Assembly (NCBI GenBank): GCA_028554795.2
Contig: CM068832.1
Span: forward strand, 86,638,511-86,702,510
Source of the DNA: Sinohyriopsis cumingii
Taxonomy: Eukaryota; Mollusca; Bivalvia; Unionida; Unionidae
Length of the DNA: 64,000 nt
Direction of reading: 5' to 3'
The notes under the pieces were generated by a model. That model was not told the DNA's origin, ran no database searches, and saw nothing but the letters and a program-made list of their open reading frames with translations. This document shows, one piece after another, positions 50,100-61,289 of the stretch. Within the stretch, counting starts at the first letter, position 1; every line of letters begins with the position of its first letter. The position numbers were made by a program, and so were the translations under genes.

Positions 50100-51685
50100 A
50101 AAACAACCCTAACCCACCATTAGCGTGTTTTTCCCATTATTTCTCCAAAATAGTATTAAAAGAACCCGTTTAGTATTAGTATTACTGTATGCGAAGTAGC
50201 ATGCTATACTATTTGTTCACATTCTCTGTCTTATTTCTGGCACTTATAATATTCTTCAAACTTGGGTATCAGGAACTCAGCAGGTATATTCTTCATTGTT
50301 TTCTTCTACTTGACATCTATATATCTACCACTTAACATCCTATATACTAAATCTATCCCGTTCTCTAATTGGTACCTGATAGCTTCCAGACAAGCAATAT
50401 GCACAGGCAAAATATCGATAGTGACTGAATGTTTAGGGTATTAATTTTAATCACGTAGTCAGTACACTTTCGATATTGTGTGTCCAAATCACCACATGAA
50501 AGTATTGTGCCGACACAGTGGACGTTTTCCCTATCCCACACTCTGGAAATGTTTTCGCTTTAAATTACTATCAACATTTTTGCTGCCAGTTTTCAAATCG
50601 ATAATGATAGTAGCATTAGATAAAAGGTTACGTATGTTCTAATGTGGTCTATTTATCCCACTGGGGGTCCTTACCAATAAAACACTCACTGAATCAGTAA
50701 ATATATAGAGGGATCGGAGGAGGGGATCCAGTGACGGGGACAACACTATATTCAAAGGACCGACGTTGTTCAAGCGTTGACTTATATAAAAACATTGATT
50801 ATAAATATTTTAGCAACAATTTCCTGAAGTTCATCGTGCAAGGTGCGTTTGGGAAAAGGTCGCGTACGTCAGAACAGAGCCCAAGTGACTACACACGGGA
50901 TTGTAATGGCAACAAAGATTAAGGGTATAGGTCAATATACAGATAGCGGGGTGGAAGGGATTTTAACAATGGACCTCAGCTTGTGACAAATGTTTTTTAA
51001 TTTCTGCTACTTTTCTGTTTGATTATGCGTTCTGTAATATGTATATTGTGTACGGCCTTACCCAATATGTTGTCAAAAATAATGGCTAGTATTTGCCTGA
51101 CTAGTGACATAAATTTGGAAACAATACAATACCTACCGATATTTCCGTATCATTGTGGATTAAATATTCAGATCGTTATTAGTAGTAAACAGGTTTATTT
51201 CAATTTGAGTTAAAATTATAATCTTGATTCTGACTTTAAAAGCTTCCATATTGACAATTTCCTATTAAGTGGCGGGATATGTGCAGAAAATGATAATTGC
51301 GAGCTAGGTCTGGTAGAGGGGTATTTAATATTGGAGGTATATCATCTTTACATTGGATTTATTTACGTTTGAATTATTCATTCTTGCCGTAGCATATAAA
51401 GTGAATTAGTCTTACTCTTGTGTTCAGTTTAAATGGGTTGGATTTATTTATTCAAAATAGTATTCACTATAATTACAAAGTGCTAACAAAAACATCGTTT
51501 GAAATTATAGCCAATGCAAACTATTATGATTCATCAAAATACTCTAAAACCATTGCCAGTCTCAAGGCTATTGGCACATACGAGACAACATGCACATCAA
51601 CATGTTTAGTCTTGGAATTCTTTTCGAATACGAATGGAATTCAATTGGATCCTCGTCTATTTGGCCGTGTAAAATAACTTTTAAG
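50100..51685. other. AT-rich intergenic DNA, nothing assigned
   Basis: Short frames (such as 50731-50922) have no recognisable motif. Confidence 0.45.
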
Positions 51686-52059
51686 AATATTTGGTATTTA
51701 GTTAACAATCCTGTGAGCTTTTTAAATTTCCAATTCGTATTTTTTTTAAATGAATCATTTGATGAATTTACAAAACTTATTGATTTTCGCTCTTTTCTAT
51801 TACTTAGTTTAAGGCCATATAGTCCTTTCTCGTGCGTTATTTAAATGTTATGTTTTAGGAGTAAATAAACTCACCTCAGTTTAGAAAAGAATGCCGATTC
51901 TCAACTGACTGAACGTTCGTCAACCAGAACACAAGTAAAATAGTTCAAATGAGCTAATGTTACTTATTAGGTGATGCAATTCCAACTCGAAATACAATTT
52001 GTTATGTCAACCGTATCAAATCAAATAACACATATATCCGGTCATTAATACATTAAATT

Positions 52060-52184
52060 TGCAATAAATGCATCCAGTAACAATCATTTCAAATAAATAT
52101 TCAATACCTGGAATATCTGCATCCAGTAACAATCCCTTCACATAAATATCTAATACCTGGAATATCTGCATCCAGTAACAAGCC

Positions 52185-52254
<70 letters not shown>

Positions 52255-52400
52255 AATACCTTAAATATATGCATACCGTAACATAAATATCCAATGCCTA
52301 AAATATCTGCATCCAGTAACAATTCATTCACGTAAATATCCAATACCTGGAATATCTACATCTAGTTACAATTCCTTCAGACATGTATCCTATGCCTGGA
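52060..52400 (+). repeat. 49-bp minisatellite, about 7 units, with (AT)n inside one unit
   Basis: Units of ctggaatatctgcatccagt plus aacaatcccttcacataaat plus atccaatac (49 bp) repeat in register. The third unit is broken at ttcatat by (AT)n at 52189-52252, after which the array resumes with atccaatacc. Unit A has only about 1.5 units at 40261-40320. Confidence 0.88.
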
Positions 52401-52867
52401 ATGTTTAGTAATGAAATTGACACACATATATCTAGTATAATCAAACACGAGATCATGGTGTGACGTCACATTGTAGCGGAGTTTTCAGAGGAGATCACGT
52501 TTTCATTAAGTTCAATCTGTAACTAATTTTATATTGACCTGGAAGGACAGTTACTCTTTGAATTATAACTTAAAAAAATATTTTAAAACTTTGATAGTAA
52601 ATTCAACTAGCGTCATTACTTTTACGAGCAAAATAAAAGAAATTGCTTCGCCTGCATTAGAATGAACGAAATTATTCCTTCTTTTCCTGTTTACTATTTT
52701 CGTTAACTACAAGCTGACGGAGTATCAAAAGGATAATGAGTTAACATTAGATTTGTCAAACTCGTTGAATAATGTCAATCTTTTATTTGCCATTGGTAGC
52801 AAAGGCTGGACACTATTCAAATCTTTTCATAAATTCAATGTTACATCAATACCCATTATAAATTTTC

Positions 52868-53080
52868 AATGAATATTTGGAAGAGTATAGATATCCTTGT
52901 TGCACACGTATTTGTTCCATCTGGATTGTTAACCAACATGACATAACATGCCCATGGACTGATTGAAAGAGGTATTATATTTCTATTTAATAAATTCTGC
53001 ACCTGATTTATAACTTTCTCTCTTTGAAGAAGAGGAAGCTTGTGTAGTCTCTGTTTAAATGAGGGGTTGTCCACCATCGC
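52868..53080 (-). pseudogene. Gypsy reverse transcriptase N-terminal fragment (unit C)
   Basis: The minus frame reads VDNPSFKQRLHKLPLLQREK, then VQNLLNRNIIPLSISPWACY and VMLVNNPDGTNTC. These match the start of Ty3/Gypsy RT: R-x-R-x2-P, hydrophobic-x4-I-x-PS-x-SPWA, VLV-x-KKDGT. The frame ends soon after DGT, before the DYR-x-LN and catalytic YxDD motifs, at the position where unit A is also cut. Confidence 0.85.
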
Positions 53081-53889
53081 TACTCAAGGTTCTGATACAT
53101 CTTTTATTCCTAGATTCTAAATCGAGTTGGCAAAAGTAACACTGCGCGTGTAAGGAAGTTTTTTTTTTTACTTATTATTCTGCAGAAAAAAATGGTACTG
53201 GTCGAAGTCAATGTCTTGGTCATTGATTTTAGCAATTTCGGTCTGAAAGTTTTTATCACATATTTGCTGATATAATTTCAGCTATTTCCTCAAAGGAGAC
53301 TATTGTCATTCTCTTATAACTTGTCGCTGGTTTCGTGATTTCGGACGTGGATTAAACAGTTGCAGAGTCAATATCACTCATTTCAGTTCTAACTCTGGCT
53401 GGCACTCCGCTGCGGTACTCACGGTACTAATGGTATCTAAACATTTTAATTAACCTATAAATGGATGAACATAAAATAGAGTATATAGGAGTTCGGCAGA
53501 CCAGGATTGGTTGATGATAATAGTTACATTTTCGTAAAAACAATCATTTGTGAGTTTATCCTATTGGTAACTGAAACATAAGAGACAATTTCTTTGATGG
53601 ACTTTTAGTAATGTAAAGACTGGAGTTCGAAAGACCCATTCATGAAATTAGCACCGGACTCTTTGGTGAGGTATTGCAATAAAATGGTTGTGTTGATCCA
53701 GAAAATGCCGGGGCTCAACATGGTTGCCTCCTAACATAAACTGTCATCAAGAATGTGTATATACTAATTAATATAAAGTTTGATCATGAGGATTCAGAAA
53801 TTTTAAGTTATGGAAATTTTAATATGATGGTGCTTAAACAAGTTTACTCTAGGAACTGAATTAGTACCATCAGTCCCTTGCTTGTCTAT

Positions 53890-54640
53890 ATAGTCCCACA
53901 TACCACAACATAAATGTTATCCTGGGATAGCACTCCCGAATGCATGGTTTGTCAAATGTTTGTTTTCAAGTACACCCCCTTACTTGACAGTACGTTCACT
54001 TAAAACTTGATTTTGTAGATATACTTATCTGGGAGGGCAATCACAAACGTTATTTGTTTCAAAATATGCTAATCATGGCGTGTGGCGTGGCGTGTTTGTT
54101 ACACCGTCACTGTGGTAGCTGTTGCGTGAGGTGCTTCCAATATGTATTGAAATTATTGTAGATGTTCCACCCAGCTTCGATTTTGGTTGGAAGTTGAATT
54201 AGTGAAAGATAGATGTAAAGTTTCAAGCCCCCAGTCAGCAATGCCGACGGTTAAAAATGGAATGTAAAAAAGGTGGAATTCAGTTAATAACAATTTAATG
54301 ACAATTGAATAATCAATTGATTAAAATTTACCAAGTACTGTCCTTCCGCTCGATCATGTGATAGCCTATTGCGTCATTTGATTTGTAGTTAATTCTTCTC
54401 TCCTATCCCTTTTGCTCTTCATCCCGACACTCTCCAAATTCCTTCGCTCCAGCGGTTCCTCTATAGTCCTTCTCATTCTCCAATTTCTCCTCCTCGAATC
54501 CTTTTCCTCCTCGTCCTCTATACGGACTAGACTTTTTTACTTCCGTCTCCCCTCTTAGAAACTCGGGACTCACTGAACCGGAAGTTCTGTCCCCCTTACA
54601 TCATCCCATGAAAACACAAGGACGGTAAAATATTTTCCTT
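53890..54640. other. Unassigned DNA with a pyrimidine-rich stretch
   Basis: About 54390-54560 is strongly C/T-rich (ctcctcctcgaatccttttcc type). No feature recognised. Confidence 0.4.
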
Positions 54641-54644
54641 GGAG

Positions 54645-54940
54645 CGTCCACCTCGGATGATGAAGATGGTGGGTTCGATCCTCGGCCGAGTCATATAAAA
54701 GACTTACAAAAATGGTACTAAAATCGGCCTCGCTTGGCGCTCAACATTAAGAGATTAGTGTTGGACTAGTCGGTCTGGTGTCAGGATGATGTGAATGGGT
54801 GGGACATCATGCTACATGTCTGCGTCATGATGCCCCAATGCTAGACATCACTATAAAATGCCACACTGCAGATATCGAAGCGAAATGACTGAGATGTTGT
54901 TATAGCTGCGTTAAATATCCAAATCACACACACACAAGTC
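54645..54940 (+). mobile_element. SINE family 2, 5'-truncated copy
   Basis: Starts inside the tRNA-like head (gagcgtccacctcgg) and keeps the B box (gggttcgatcctc), the gtgtcaggatgatgtgaa and gggacatcatgctacatg body blocks, and the tail aatccaaatcacacacac. Confidence 0.88.
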
Positions 54941-54949
54941 GTAATAAAA

Positions 54950-55465
54950 GCATGGTTTAAATTACTGCTCATACATAAATCAATAAATTGAATTACGTTA
55001 GTCTATATTCCTGATCCCGTTCTGCTATACAATATCACAACAATCAGACGTATTATTTTACATTACAACTCATATAAGGTACACAAATATTCAAATACCC
55101 ATGCTCTGATATATCCATACATGCATATTAACTAATCTTACACGCTTCAACCATTGTACAAATTCACGATTCAAGCATGTGTAAAACCTAATATATCATA
55201 GCGAATTACAAAATTACTTCTGACCACAATCTAACAATCTGCATAATTCTCTACATAATATTCAAGGTCATTTCTCACATACTCGAGTAAATTAAACAGT
55301 ACAAAGGTAATTCTACGTACTAAACGATCATATTAATTAGGTATACATACAACACATAGTTAAAATTACAATGCCGTAATATTCTGCAAAATCAAGCAGA
55401 TAACTTACTGACCTTTAGGATGCTTTGTTTTTCCTTCGAGTCTCCTTTTTACGTTTTTCCGCCAA
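54950..55465. other. AT-rich intergenic DNA, nothing assigned
   Basis: No supported feature. Confidence 0.5.
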
Positions 55466-55471
55466 ATTATT

Positions 55472-56115
55472 GGGGGGGGGGGGGTCACCAGACAGATACC
55501 CACCACTAAATATCCAAAAACATAAAAGTGTTCTTATGTGTTGTTATGTGTTTGTGTTTCCCCAGAAGGTTCGTGTCCTTGTATTCTTTTATAAATGAAT
55601 TTTTACCAAAATGTATTTATCAGCAAATGTGTGATGGGATATTTTTTCCCCTTAATGTTCTATAATGTGAAGATCCTATTTTTCCTCTTGATTAAAATTT
55701 TGAAGTTACCCGGATATATTCTATCAGAAGCTACAAGGTCTTTATTTCTTTATACATGATTCTCTTATTGTTGAACATTGCGTTGTATTTACTACCACAA
55801 TCGGCATATTTCTCTTCCAAAGATAAAGACATAAAATTTTTAATATATCATTAGTACATCTAGTATATTGCTTGGGCTTGGCTAGATCTATCAGGTCTCT
55901 CTTTTCCTTTCAATTTCAGCAGATACCCTATGGTACTATCTTTTATTCTCCACTTCTGTGTTATGTTTGTCCATTTCTTGTATGCTGGATTTTCTGAGGC
56001 TCTTTCACAGGTCTGGCCACTTCGAGTGGCGCCTTCTCCAGCATGCAGGTCCCTGGATCCTTATAATTTTGCTAACAATTTATGGAAGGGGAAGTCGAGG
56101 GGAAAAAATAGAAAG
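55472..56115 (-). mobile_element. LINE 3'-end fragment (copy 3) with C-tail
   Basis: Plus strand: G13, then tcaccagacagata-ccc, aaagtgtt, gatgggatattt, and farther in the ggtctggccacttcgagtgg block that matches cctgttcacttcgagtagc at 21570 of the long copy. It is 5'-truncated, with its inner end close to the (AT)n at 56126. Confidence 0.75.
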
Positions 56116-56120
56116 GGACG

Positions 56121-56125
<5 letters not shown>

Positions 56126-56199
<74 letters not shown>
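56126..56199 (+). repeat. (AT)n microsatellite
   Basis: About 37 AT units. Confidence 0.97.
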
Positions 56200-56207
<8 letters not shown>

Positions 56208-57395
56208 GTTTCTTATCCAAATGTAGATTTTCATAATATTCTTCAAATTTATATTTTTATTTCTTTAAAAAATAAACTTAATCAATTAAATAACATTTAA
56301 CCTTATTTGGTAACTGTTTTGCTCGCGTTAGAGGATGGGCTTACGGCCGTTTTATCTTCTTCATTTTCATTTGTTTGTCCGTTCGTTTTGTTTGACAGTC
56401 CCCATGAGATAAGAGATGAGACCGAGGCTCCAGCCCGTACTTGTCGGTGCACACCTCTACGCGCGCGGTGTCCAGTTTAATTTAAATGTTGCGTTTGGTC
56501 ATACTTTTAAAGACAATATCACTTGTTGTGTCGTACCCAATGCAAACAGTTAGAAATTGGCATATCGTCAATTGTTTTAATGTTAATCAGCGCATAGGTG
56601 CCCCTTACCCTCTCTTTCAAGATTATTGTCAAGCCCCATCCGCGAAATTGAAATGCAGGATACTAGATTATCAGAAAGGCAACTTTGTTTGTCAAAATCT
56701 CGATCTTGTCTGTTAACGTTATACTATTTTATTTCTCTGAGTGTTATCATTTAACCGTCGGTTGTGAATTTCATTACATTTCGCAAGTGTTCTGTTTTGA
56801 ATGACTGTTCAATGGTATTTTGATCATTAACCATAGCAGATATGTCTAGACTGACCCAGGTCCGTAATGCAAGTGTTCCTTTGTCAGTGTAGTATTTTCG
56901 CTCTAGATCAAGATCTGGGTCAAATGTTGTATTGCATTTTTGTATTCATACATACTTTAACATTCATATAACATATATACTGTGAAATAATACAGGGAAA
57001 TCATATATATATATGGGGGGTGGGGGTGGGGGTGTTTATGTATGTGCTTGTATGTGCGTGTGTGTATGTGTATCTGTTTTAGGCGAGATAAGTCTGTCTG
57101 TTATACATGCATTCATAGCTACATACATTCATACGCACATAATTACCCGCGAAAAAAATGCTTGCATAAAGATCGACGAATAAGTTTGCTGGTAATCAGG
57201 TCATTGAGTTTCCTGTTGGCCACAGAATGGTTATTTTCTAAGCTGTCAAGTAAATATTACGAGACTAACAATCAGCTGGGAAACAAAATGTGATCATACA
57301 GGGAAGTGAAAATTAAGCAGAGAGTATAAGCTATGCAGGCTAAATACATATGGAACTTCACGATTTATATAAACTGGAAACCCTTGAATAAATGA
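56200..57395. other. Intergenic DNA upstream of the Cys-rich gene
   Basis: A frame at 56486-56716 is unsupported. A g-rich gggggtgggggtgggggt run lies near 57016. The first exon of the 57.4 kb gene should be upstream but was not identified. Confidence 0.4.
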
Positions 57396-57427
57396 TATTA
57401 TTTCTATTCTAGGTCTAACTTGGAACC
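57395..57427 (+). promoter_or_regulatory. Probable 3' splice acceptor of a 5'-UTR intron
   Basis: tttctattctag (AG at 57411-57412) lies exactly 15 nt before the ATG, as at 5231/5247. Confidence 0.55.
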
Positions 57428-57940
57428 ATGATCAAGATGTTACTTGCGTCAATACTACCTTTTGTATGCATTGTGATGTCACAAGCTGATAATAATAATA
57501 ACGAATACGGTGAGCCTTTTCCGAAAATCCCAGAAATCATCGACGACACTATTACCGCTGGAAATACCAAGTGTCGATCAGACAACAAGTGCGGATATCA
57601 TGGTAATACTAGCTATAAATGGTGCTACACTGACAGCAAAAACAATTGGGATTACTGTTGTACTACAGTATGCGGAACTAATGGATATTCATATTTCTGG
57701 TGTCGATCAGGAAATAAATGGCAATATTGTGCTAATGATCTATCCAAAGATGTCGAATGAAGACAATGTCTTCAGACACGTCCATGTGGTCTGCACAACG
57801 ATGAAGGAAACAAAGCCTATTACTGGTGTTATGTTGATTTAGACAATAGATGGGGCTATTGCTGTTCACCGTTTAGTATTTGGTGCTACGTTGGGAGAGC
57901 ATCGTTCAGCACTAAATTGGATTATTGTACAATAAATTAG
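57428..57940 (+). CDS. Secreted Cys/Trp-rich repeat protein, one in-frame TGA
   Basis: A single reading frame of 170 codons runs from the ATG to TAG at 57938-57940, interrupted only by TGA at codon 111 (57758-57760). Residues 1-20 look like a signal peptide (MIKMLLASILPFVCIVMSQA), and an acidic, Asn-rich linker follows to about 45. Three related modules come next: CGYHG...YKWCYTD...WDYCC (55-78), CGTNGYSYFWCRSGNKWQYC (82-101), and after the TGA CGLH...YYWCYVD...RWGYCC (120-146), with a terminal WCYVG...DYC (152-167). The W-C-Y and W-x-Y-C pairs recall fibronectin type II or kringle-like folds, but the spacing fits neither and I do not recognise the family. The module after the TGA keeps every Cys and Trp, so the stop is recent or is read through. 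AATAAA overlaps the final codons. A decayed paralogue is at 5247. Confidence 0.7.
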
Positions 57941-58011
57941 TTGCCAAACAACAGTTTAATAACTGACCTAATCTCCTAAGACATATCAAACCAAGGTATA
58001 TACACTGACGA

Positions 58012-58018
<7 letters not shown>

Positions 58019-58070
<52 letters not shown>
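58019..58070 (+). repeat. (TA)n microsatellite
   Basis: 26 TA units. Confidence 0.97.
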
Positions 58071-58074
<4 letters not shown>

Positions 58075-58075
<1 letters not shown>

Positions 58076-58735
58076 TTGTGTGTGAATGTGCGTGTAATTG
58101 CGCATTTATTCTACATAGCAGACCCCTTGTAATTAAACTTTTCATATCAGATATTGTTGAAAGCTTCGAATGCTAAGTTAATAAACGGATTGAATATTGT
58201 TTAAATGTCTCACACTTTGCGGCAATTGATTTTCCTAATATTCTTTAAAAATAAAAGTGGAAGACAAATGCTATCTGAAGTAGAGAGTTAAAATGTTTCA
58301 TTTGTAAAAGAAAATTGAGTAATTAGTTTCTGAAATAAGGCTAATCACAATTTATGTCCATTTATTTTTTATTCCGTTTTAGATACAGGCTTAAGTCTTG
58401 CTGAATTTCAATCAGAATGTATTGAATTTCGAACACAATTCAGCTTTGCTTTGAAATCACGCTAACCACACACTAAATATTATTATAACAATGAACGTAA
58501 ATATATTTTTTATCAATGAATGCAGCAGAGTTGACCAAATTGTTTTGGGTTTCTCTGTTAGAGAGGAAAACAGTACCATAATAAAAGTATTTTCACCGTA
58601 TTAGATAAAATCCATATGATTATGTTTCAGGAAGCATTAAGACATGAGGACAATATTATTTTCTTTACCGTATCAGAGATAATGTCCATGATATGATAAA
58701 AGCAATATTAAACATATATGTCCTGCTAATAATAA
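58075..58735. other. AT-rich intergenic DNA, nothing assigned
   Basis: An AATAAA near 58180 could serve as an alternative poly-A signal for the Cys-rich gene. Confidence 0.4.
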
Positions 58736-58741
58736 TCATGA

Positions 58742-58773
<32 letters not shown>

Positions 58774-58792
58774 ATAATAATAATAATAGTAT
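58742..58792 (+). repeat. (TAC)n-(TAA)n trinucleotide tract
   Basis: Ten TAC units grade into TAA units. Confidence 0.95.
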
Positions 58793-58799
58793 TAGCGAC

Positions 58800-59465
58800 T
58801 TCGTGATGTTGCCTAAATGGATTTTAAGAACACTTGTTGACCGCTTTTCGCTATATCATACAGAAGAGAAGTTCTGGTCGCATATATACGGTGAGTCAGC
58901 ACACACTCAATTATCTTGACTGTTACAATTATTTCGTTGCCAATAATGGATATTTGTACGATTCATTGTATAATCTGCTATATTAGATATCAGTCACTTA
59001 CTAGCAAATCATTATATACAAGAATACAAAATACTCAAGTAAATAAATACAATCAAATAAATTGTTTTGAATCGTCGAAAGTAATGAGCTTGGGATAAAT
59101 CAACAAACAAAACTGCATCCATATTTTGTTCCAAGTCGATGGAAACAACACGTTTGTTACGTATAGCAATGTCAAATGAGTTATTTACTCAGACTTGGGA
59201 CGAATGATTTTTGTTATATTGCATGGCCACTCTTATAGGTGTTCGAGATGATATAGCTTTTCTCTATCAATGAAATTAAAACCGATTTGGCATTTATAGA
59301 CGTTCGATTAGCTGCTTCCAAAAAATCTCGTCTAATCGTCACCACATTAGGTACGTGCTGGGTATATGTATCGAAAGCCCTATCAATTAGTTAAGATTGT
59401 GATGGTAGATCATAAATTAAACGAAAAATTGGTCTTTAATACACTTATTCAATGTATTTCATGAT
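58800..59465. other. Unassigned DNA beside the viral-like relic
   Basis: Could be part of the relic, but no motif was recognised on either strand. Confidence 0.4.
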
Positions 59466-59468
59466 TAG

Positions 59469-59645
59469 AGGACACGCGCTGTGCTCGTGCTGAGATTCAA
59501 TGCGTTAAACAAGAACATGGTTACCGATCCATTATTGTAATTAGGCTGAAGAATGGAGACAGGTACTCAGACGATATTGATGTCATAGTTAGAGAAAATA
59601 TTAGACCATGTGTCCATTCGGAACCAGTGACATTTAAATTTTTGT
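59469..59645 (+). pseudogene. Unidentified C-terminal frame in the relic
   Basis: An open 58-codon stretch without an ATG reads ...RSIIVIRLKNGDRYSDDI... and ends ...HSEPVTFKFL before TAG. Composition is protein-like and unlike its AT-rich surroundings. It may be the end of a further element gene, converging on the ATPase. I do not recognise it. Confidence 0.35.
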
Positions 59646-60079
59646 AGCATATCTCCCAACATTAAATTCGATCTACTTCAAGTAAAACACAAATGGTACA
59701 TACGTCGCTGATGATATAGAGGTTGACATTAGCAAATTTAATATATGTGGAAAATTGGTTTTGTTAGGAGATATCAATCTTATATGTATGTTGAAAATGA
59801 TTTGATATAAAATAACAATAATGCTAATTGGTGTAAAATTTGCCAGAGCCATCGCAATTTCGGATTGCTTGGTCGAAAATAATACCGGAAATAGTGACTG
59901 AAACGAAATATGTAACATAATTGACTTAGCGTGAGATATAGATTTCAACAAATTGCTTTCGATTTCATAATATTGTACTCATCAGGACGTATCTGTTTAA
60001 CAGTGTGCTACAATCTTTAAGTACCGGGGTCTGACAAACTTACTTAAATGTAAAGCTTGACCATGTTTGACAGTAAAAC

Positions 60080-60765
60080 ATATGGACAAATAAGAGCAAC
60101 ACTATATGCCCTTCCAATTTTGTTCCAAGAACGACTCGGTATCTCGACCGCTGATCATGTAAGTGTATTGTTATAATTCCATGCGGGGTTGACTGAGCCT
60201 GACTAAATACATTTCTAAACTTAATTCTGTCCATATCTTCACTGCACCAAGTCTGACGAATATTTCGCACAGTATGTTTATCAACCCCATTAAACACATC
60301 AATAATATTGCAGTTATCTCTGATCACTTTTGGTATTTGGGTATATCGCTAAGTAACATAAATTACATCTGTGTTTTTATGTCTACCGGATGAAATTGTT
60401 CTCGCTTATTCAGCATTACAACGCCCTATACAACTAAAGTATTAATAAATCCATCAATATAATCTACAGACGGCGCATCACTGATATCTGTAATAAATTC
60501 AATATCATCTTCTTCGTTTTCATCCAACAACTTTGCGTTTTCATTACAGTCTTTCAGTACATCGTAGCATCGCTGGTCATCTACATACGGATCTACTAAA
60601 TACAATTAATTCCATTTCAACCACTTCATTATCAACTTAAGTTTTGAAAAGTGCTTACTAGTTCCGGATGGTCCAATTATAATCATTCGGATATAATTTG
60701 GTAATGCTGGATGATGCTTGACCGGTTATCACTTTTTTGTTGCCGGAAAATCAAATGACATCCAT
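60080..60765 (-). pseudogene. Packaging ATPase relic (A32/FtsK-HerA type)
   Basis: Minus strand: a start near 60765-60759 (MSFDFPATKK in one frame), IRMIIIGPSGTSKH (Walker A region, about 60650-60690), KWLKWN, and VDDQRCYDVLKDCNEN. An acidic segment then leads to FITDISDAPSVDYIDG, followed by NTLVV and a stop where Walker B (hydrophobic-DD) is expected. After that come KVIRDNCNIIDVFNGVD, VRNIRQTWCSEDMDRIKFRN and a PHGIITIHL end block. These match the packaging-ATPase pattern of Polinton-type elements, about 230 residues. Walker A has lost its last Gly and the Ser/Thr after Lys, and Walker B is destroyed by a stop. At least three stops occur. It could not hydrolyse ATP. Confidence 0.72.
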
Positions 60766-60788
60766 GTTGTAGAAATATAATAAACAAT
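60766..60788. promoter_or_regulatory. Very short divergent intergenic gap, putative shared promoter
   Basis: Only about 23-27 bp (AT-rich, with atataataaacaat) separates the opposing start codons of the ATPase and PLA2-like relics. A bidirectional promoter is inferred from layout alone. Confidence 0.35.
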
Positions 60789-61263
60789 ATGGATTTACAT
60801 TGTGTAAAATGCAAGTGGACTAACCACAATTACAACACAAAATAACACATCAGCAGCTACGGGCGAGTGTGAACGATGTGGTACAAAGAAATGTAAGTTT
60901 ATTTCAACAGGCGGATTTATAAAAAAGGGAGGTGATATTGCCGTCCAGTTAACAAAACTCCATGGGCGATCCAGGATAAAAAGACATCTTCCAGGATATA
61001 ATGACTGTGGTCCTGGTGCTCGACTTGATATCAGGCTTGATAACCAAACTCAGACAAAACCTGGTGAGTATCCAGTAAACGCTATTAATAAAGCGTGTCC
61101 CGCTCATGATGTAGCTTATAACAGTAAATATCATAGACATATTGCAAATGAAAAATTAATTCATGCGTTAAATTCCATAAAAAAAATCTTTCAAAGAATC
61201 ATTAGCTAATTGGTGAGTAAGATCTGCAATGAAATGTATGCTTGTATTAGGAGCTGGTAATTA
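60789..61263 (+). pseudogene. Zinc-ribbon plus phospholipase-A2-like protein relic
   Basis: The ATG at 60789 opens MDLHCVKCK; after a frame change near 60810 the second half of the zinc ribbon reads GECERCGTKKCKF, together a CxxC...CxxC ribbon as in DUF5679-type proteins. A Gly-rich linker leads to the PLA2-like domain: LPGYNDCGPGARLDIRL (Ca-binding loop, about 60989-61040) and INKACPAHDVAY (catalytic His-Asp, about 61084-61122), with RHIANEKLIHALN after it. An A8 run at about 61178 shifts frame, and the C-terminal helix ends ...LGAGN at 61263 after one TGA. In Polinton/adintovirus relatives and parvoviral VP1 such domains act in membrane escape. The active-site residues survive but the frame is broken twice. 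Confidence 0.75.
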
Positions 61264-61289
61264 ATCAACCGATTATTATTATAATGGAG

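Larger units (their letters stand above)
51690..53885 (-). mobile_element. Gypsy-derived repeat, unit C
   Basis: Longest copy of the family also seen at 39850-41640 and, inverted, at 42490-43260. It carries an expanded 49-bp array (about 52060-52400), a conserved acgagat-atggtgtgacgtcac block (52449), the RT N-terminal scrap, and ccggactctttggtg near 53654. No terminal direct repeats were recognised, so it is not shown to be a complete LTR element. Confidence 0.75.

Noticed and set aside
52101-52343. 80-codon frame with repeated LLLDADILGIGYLC
   Set aside because: The peptide repeat is the translation of the 49-bp minisatellite.
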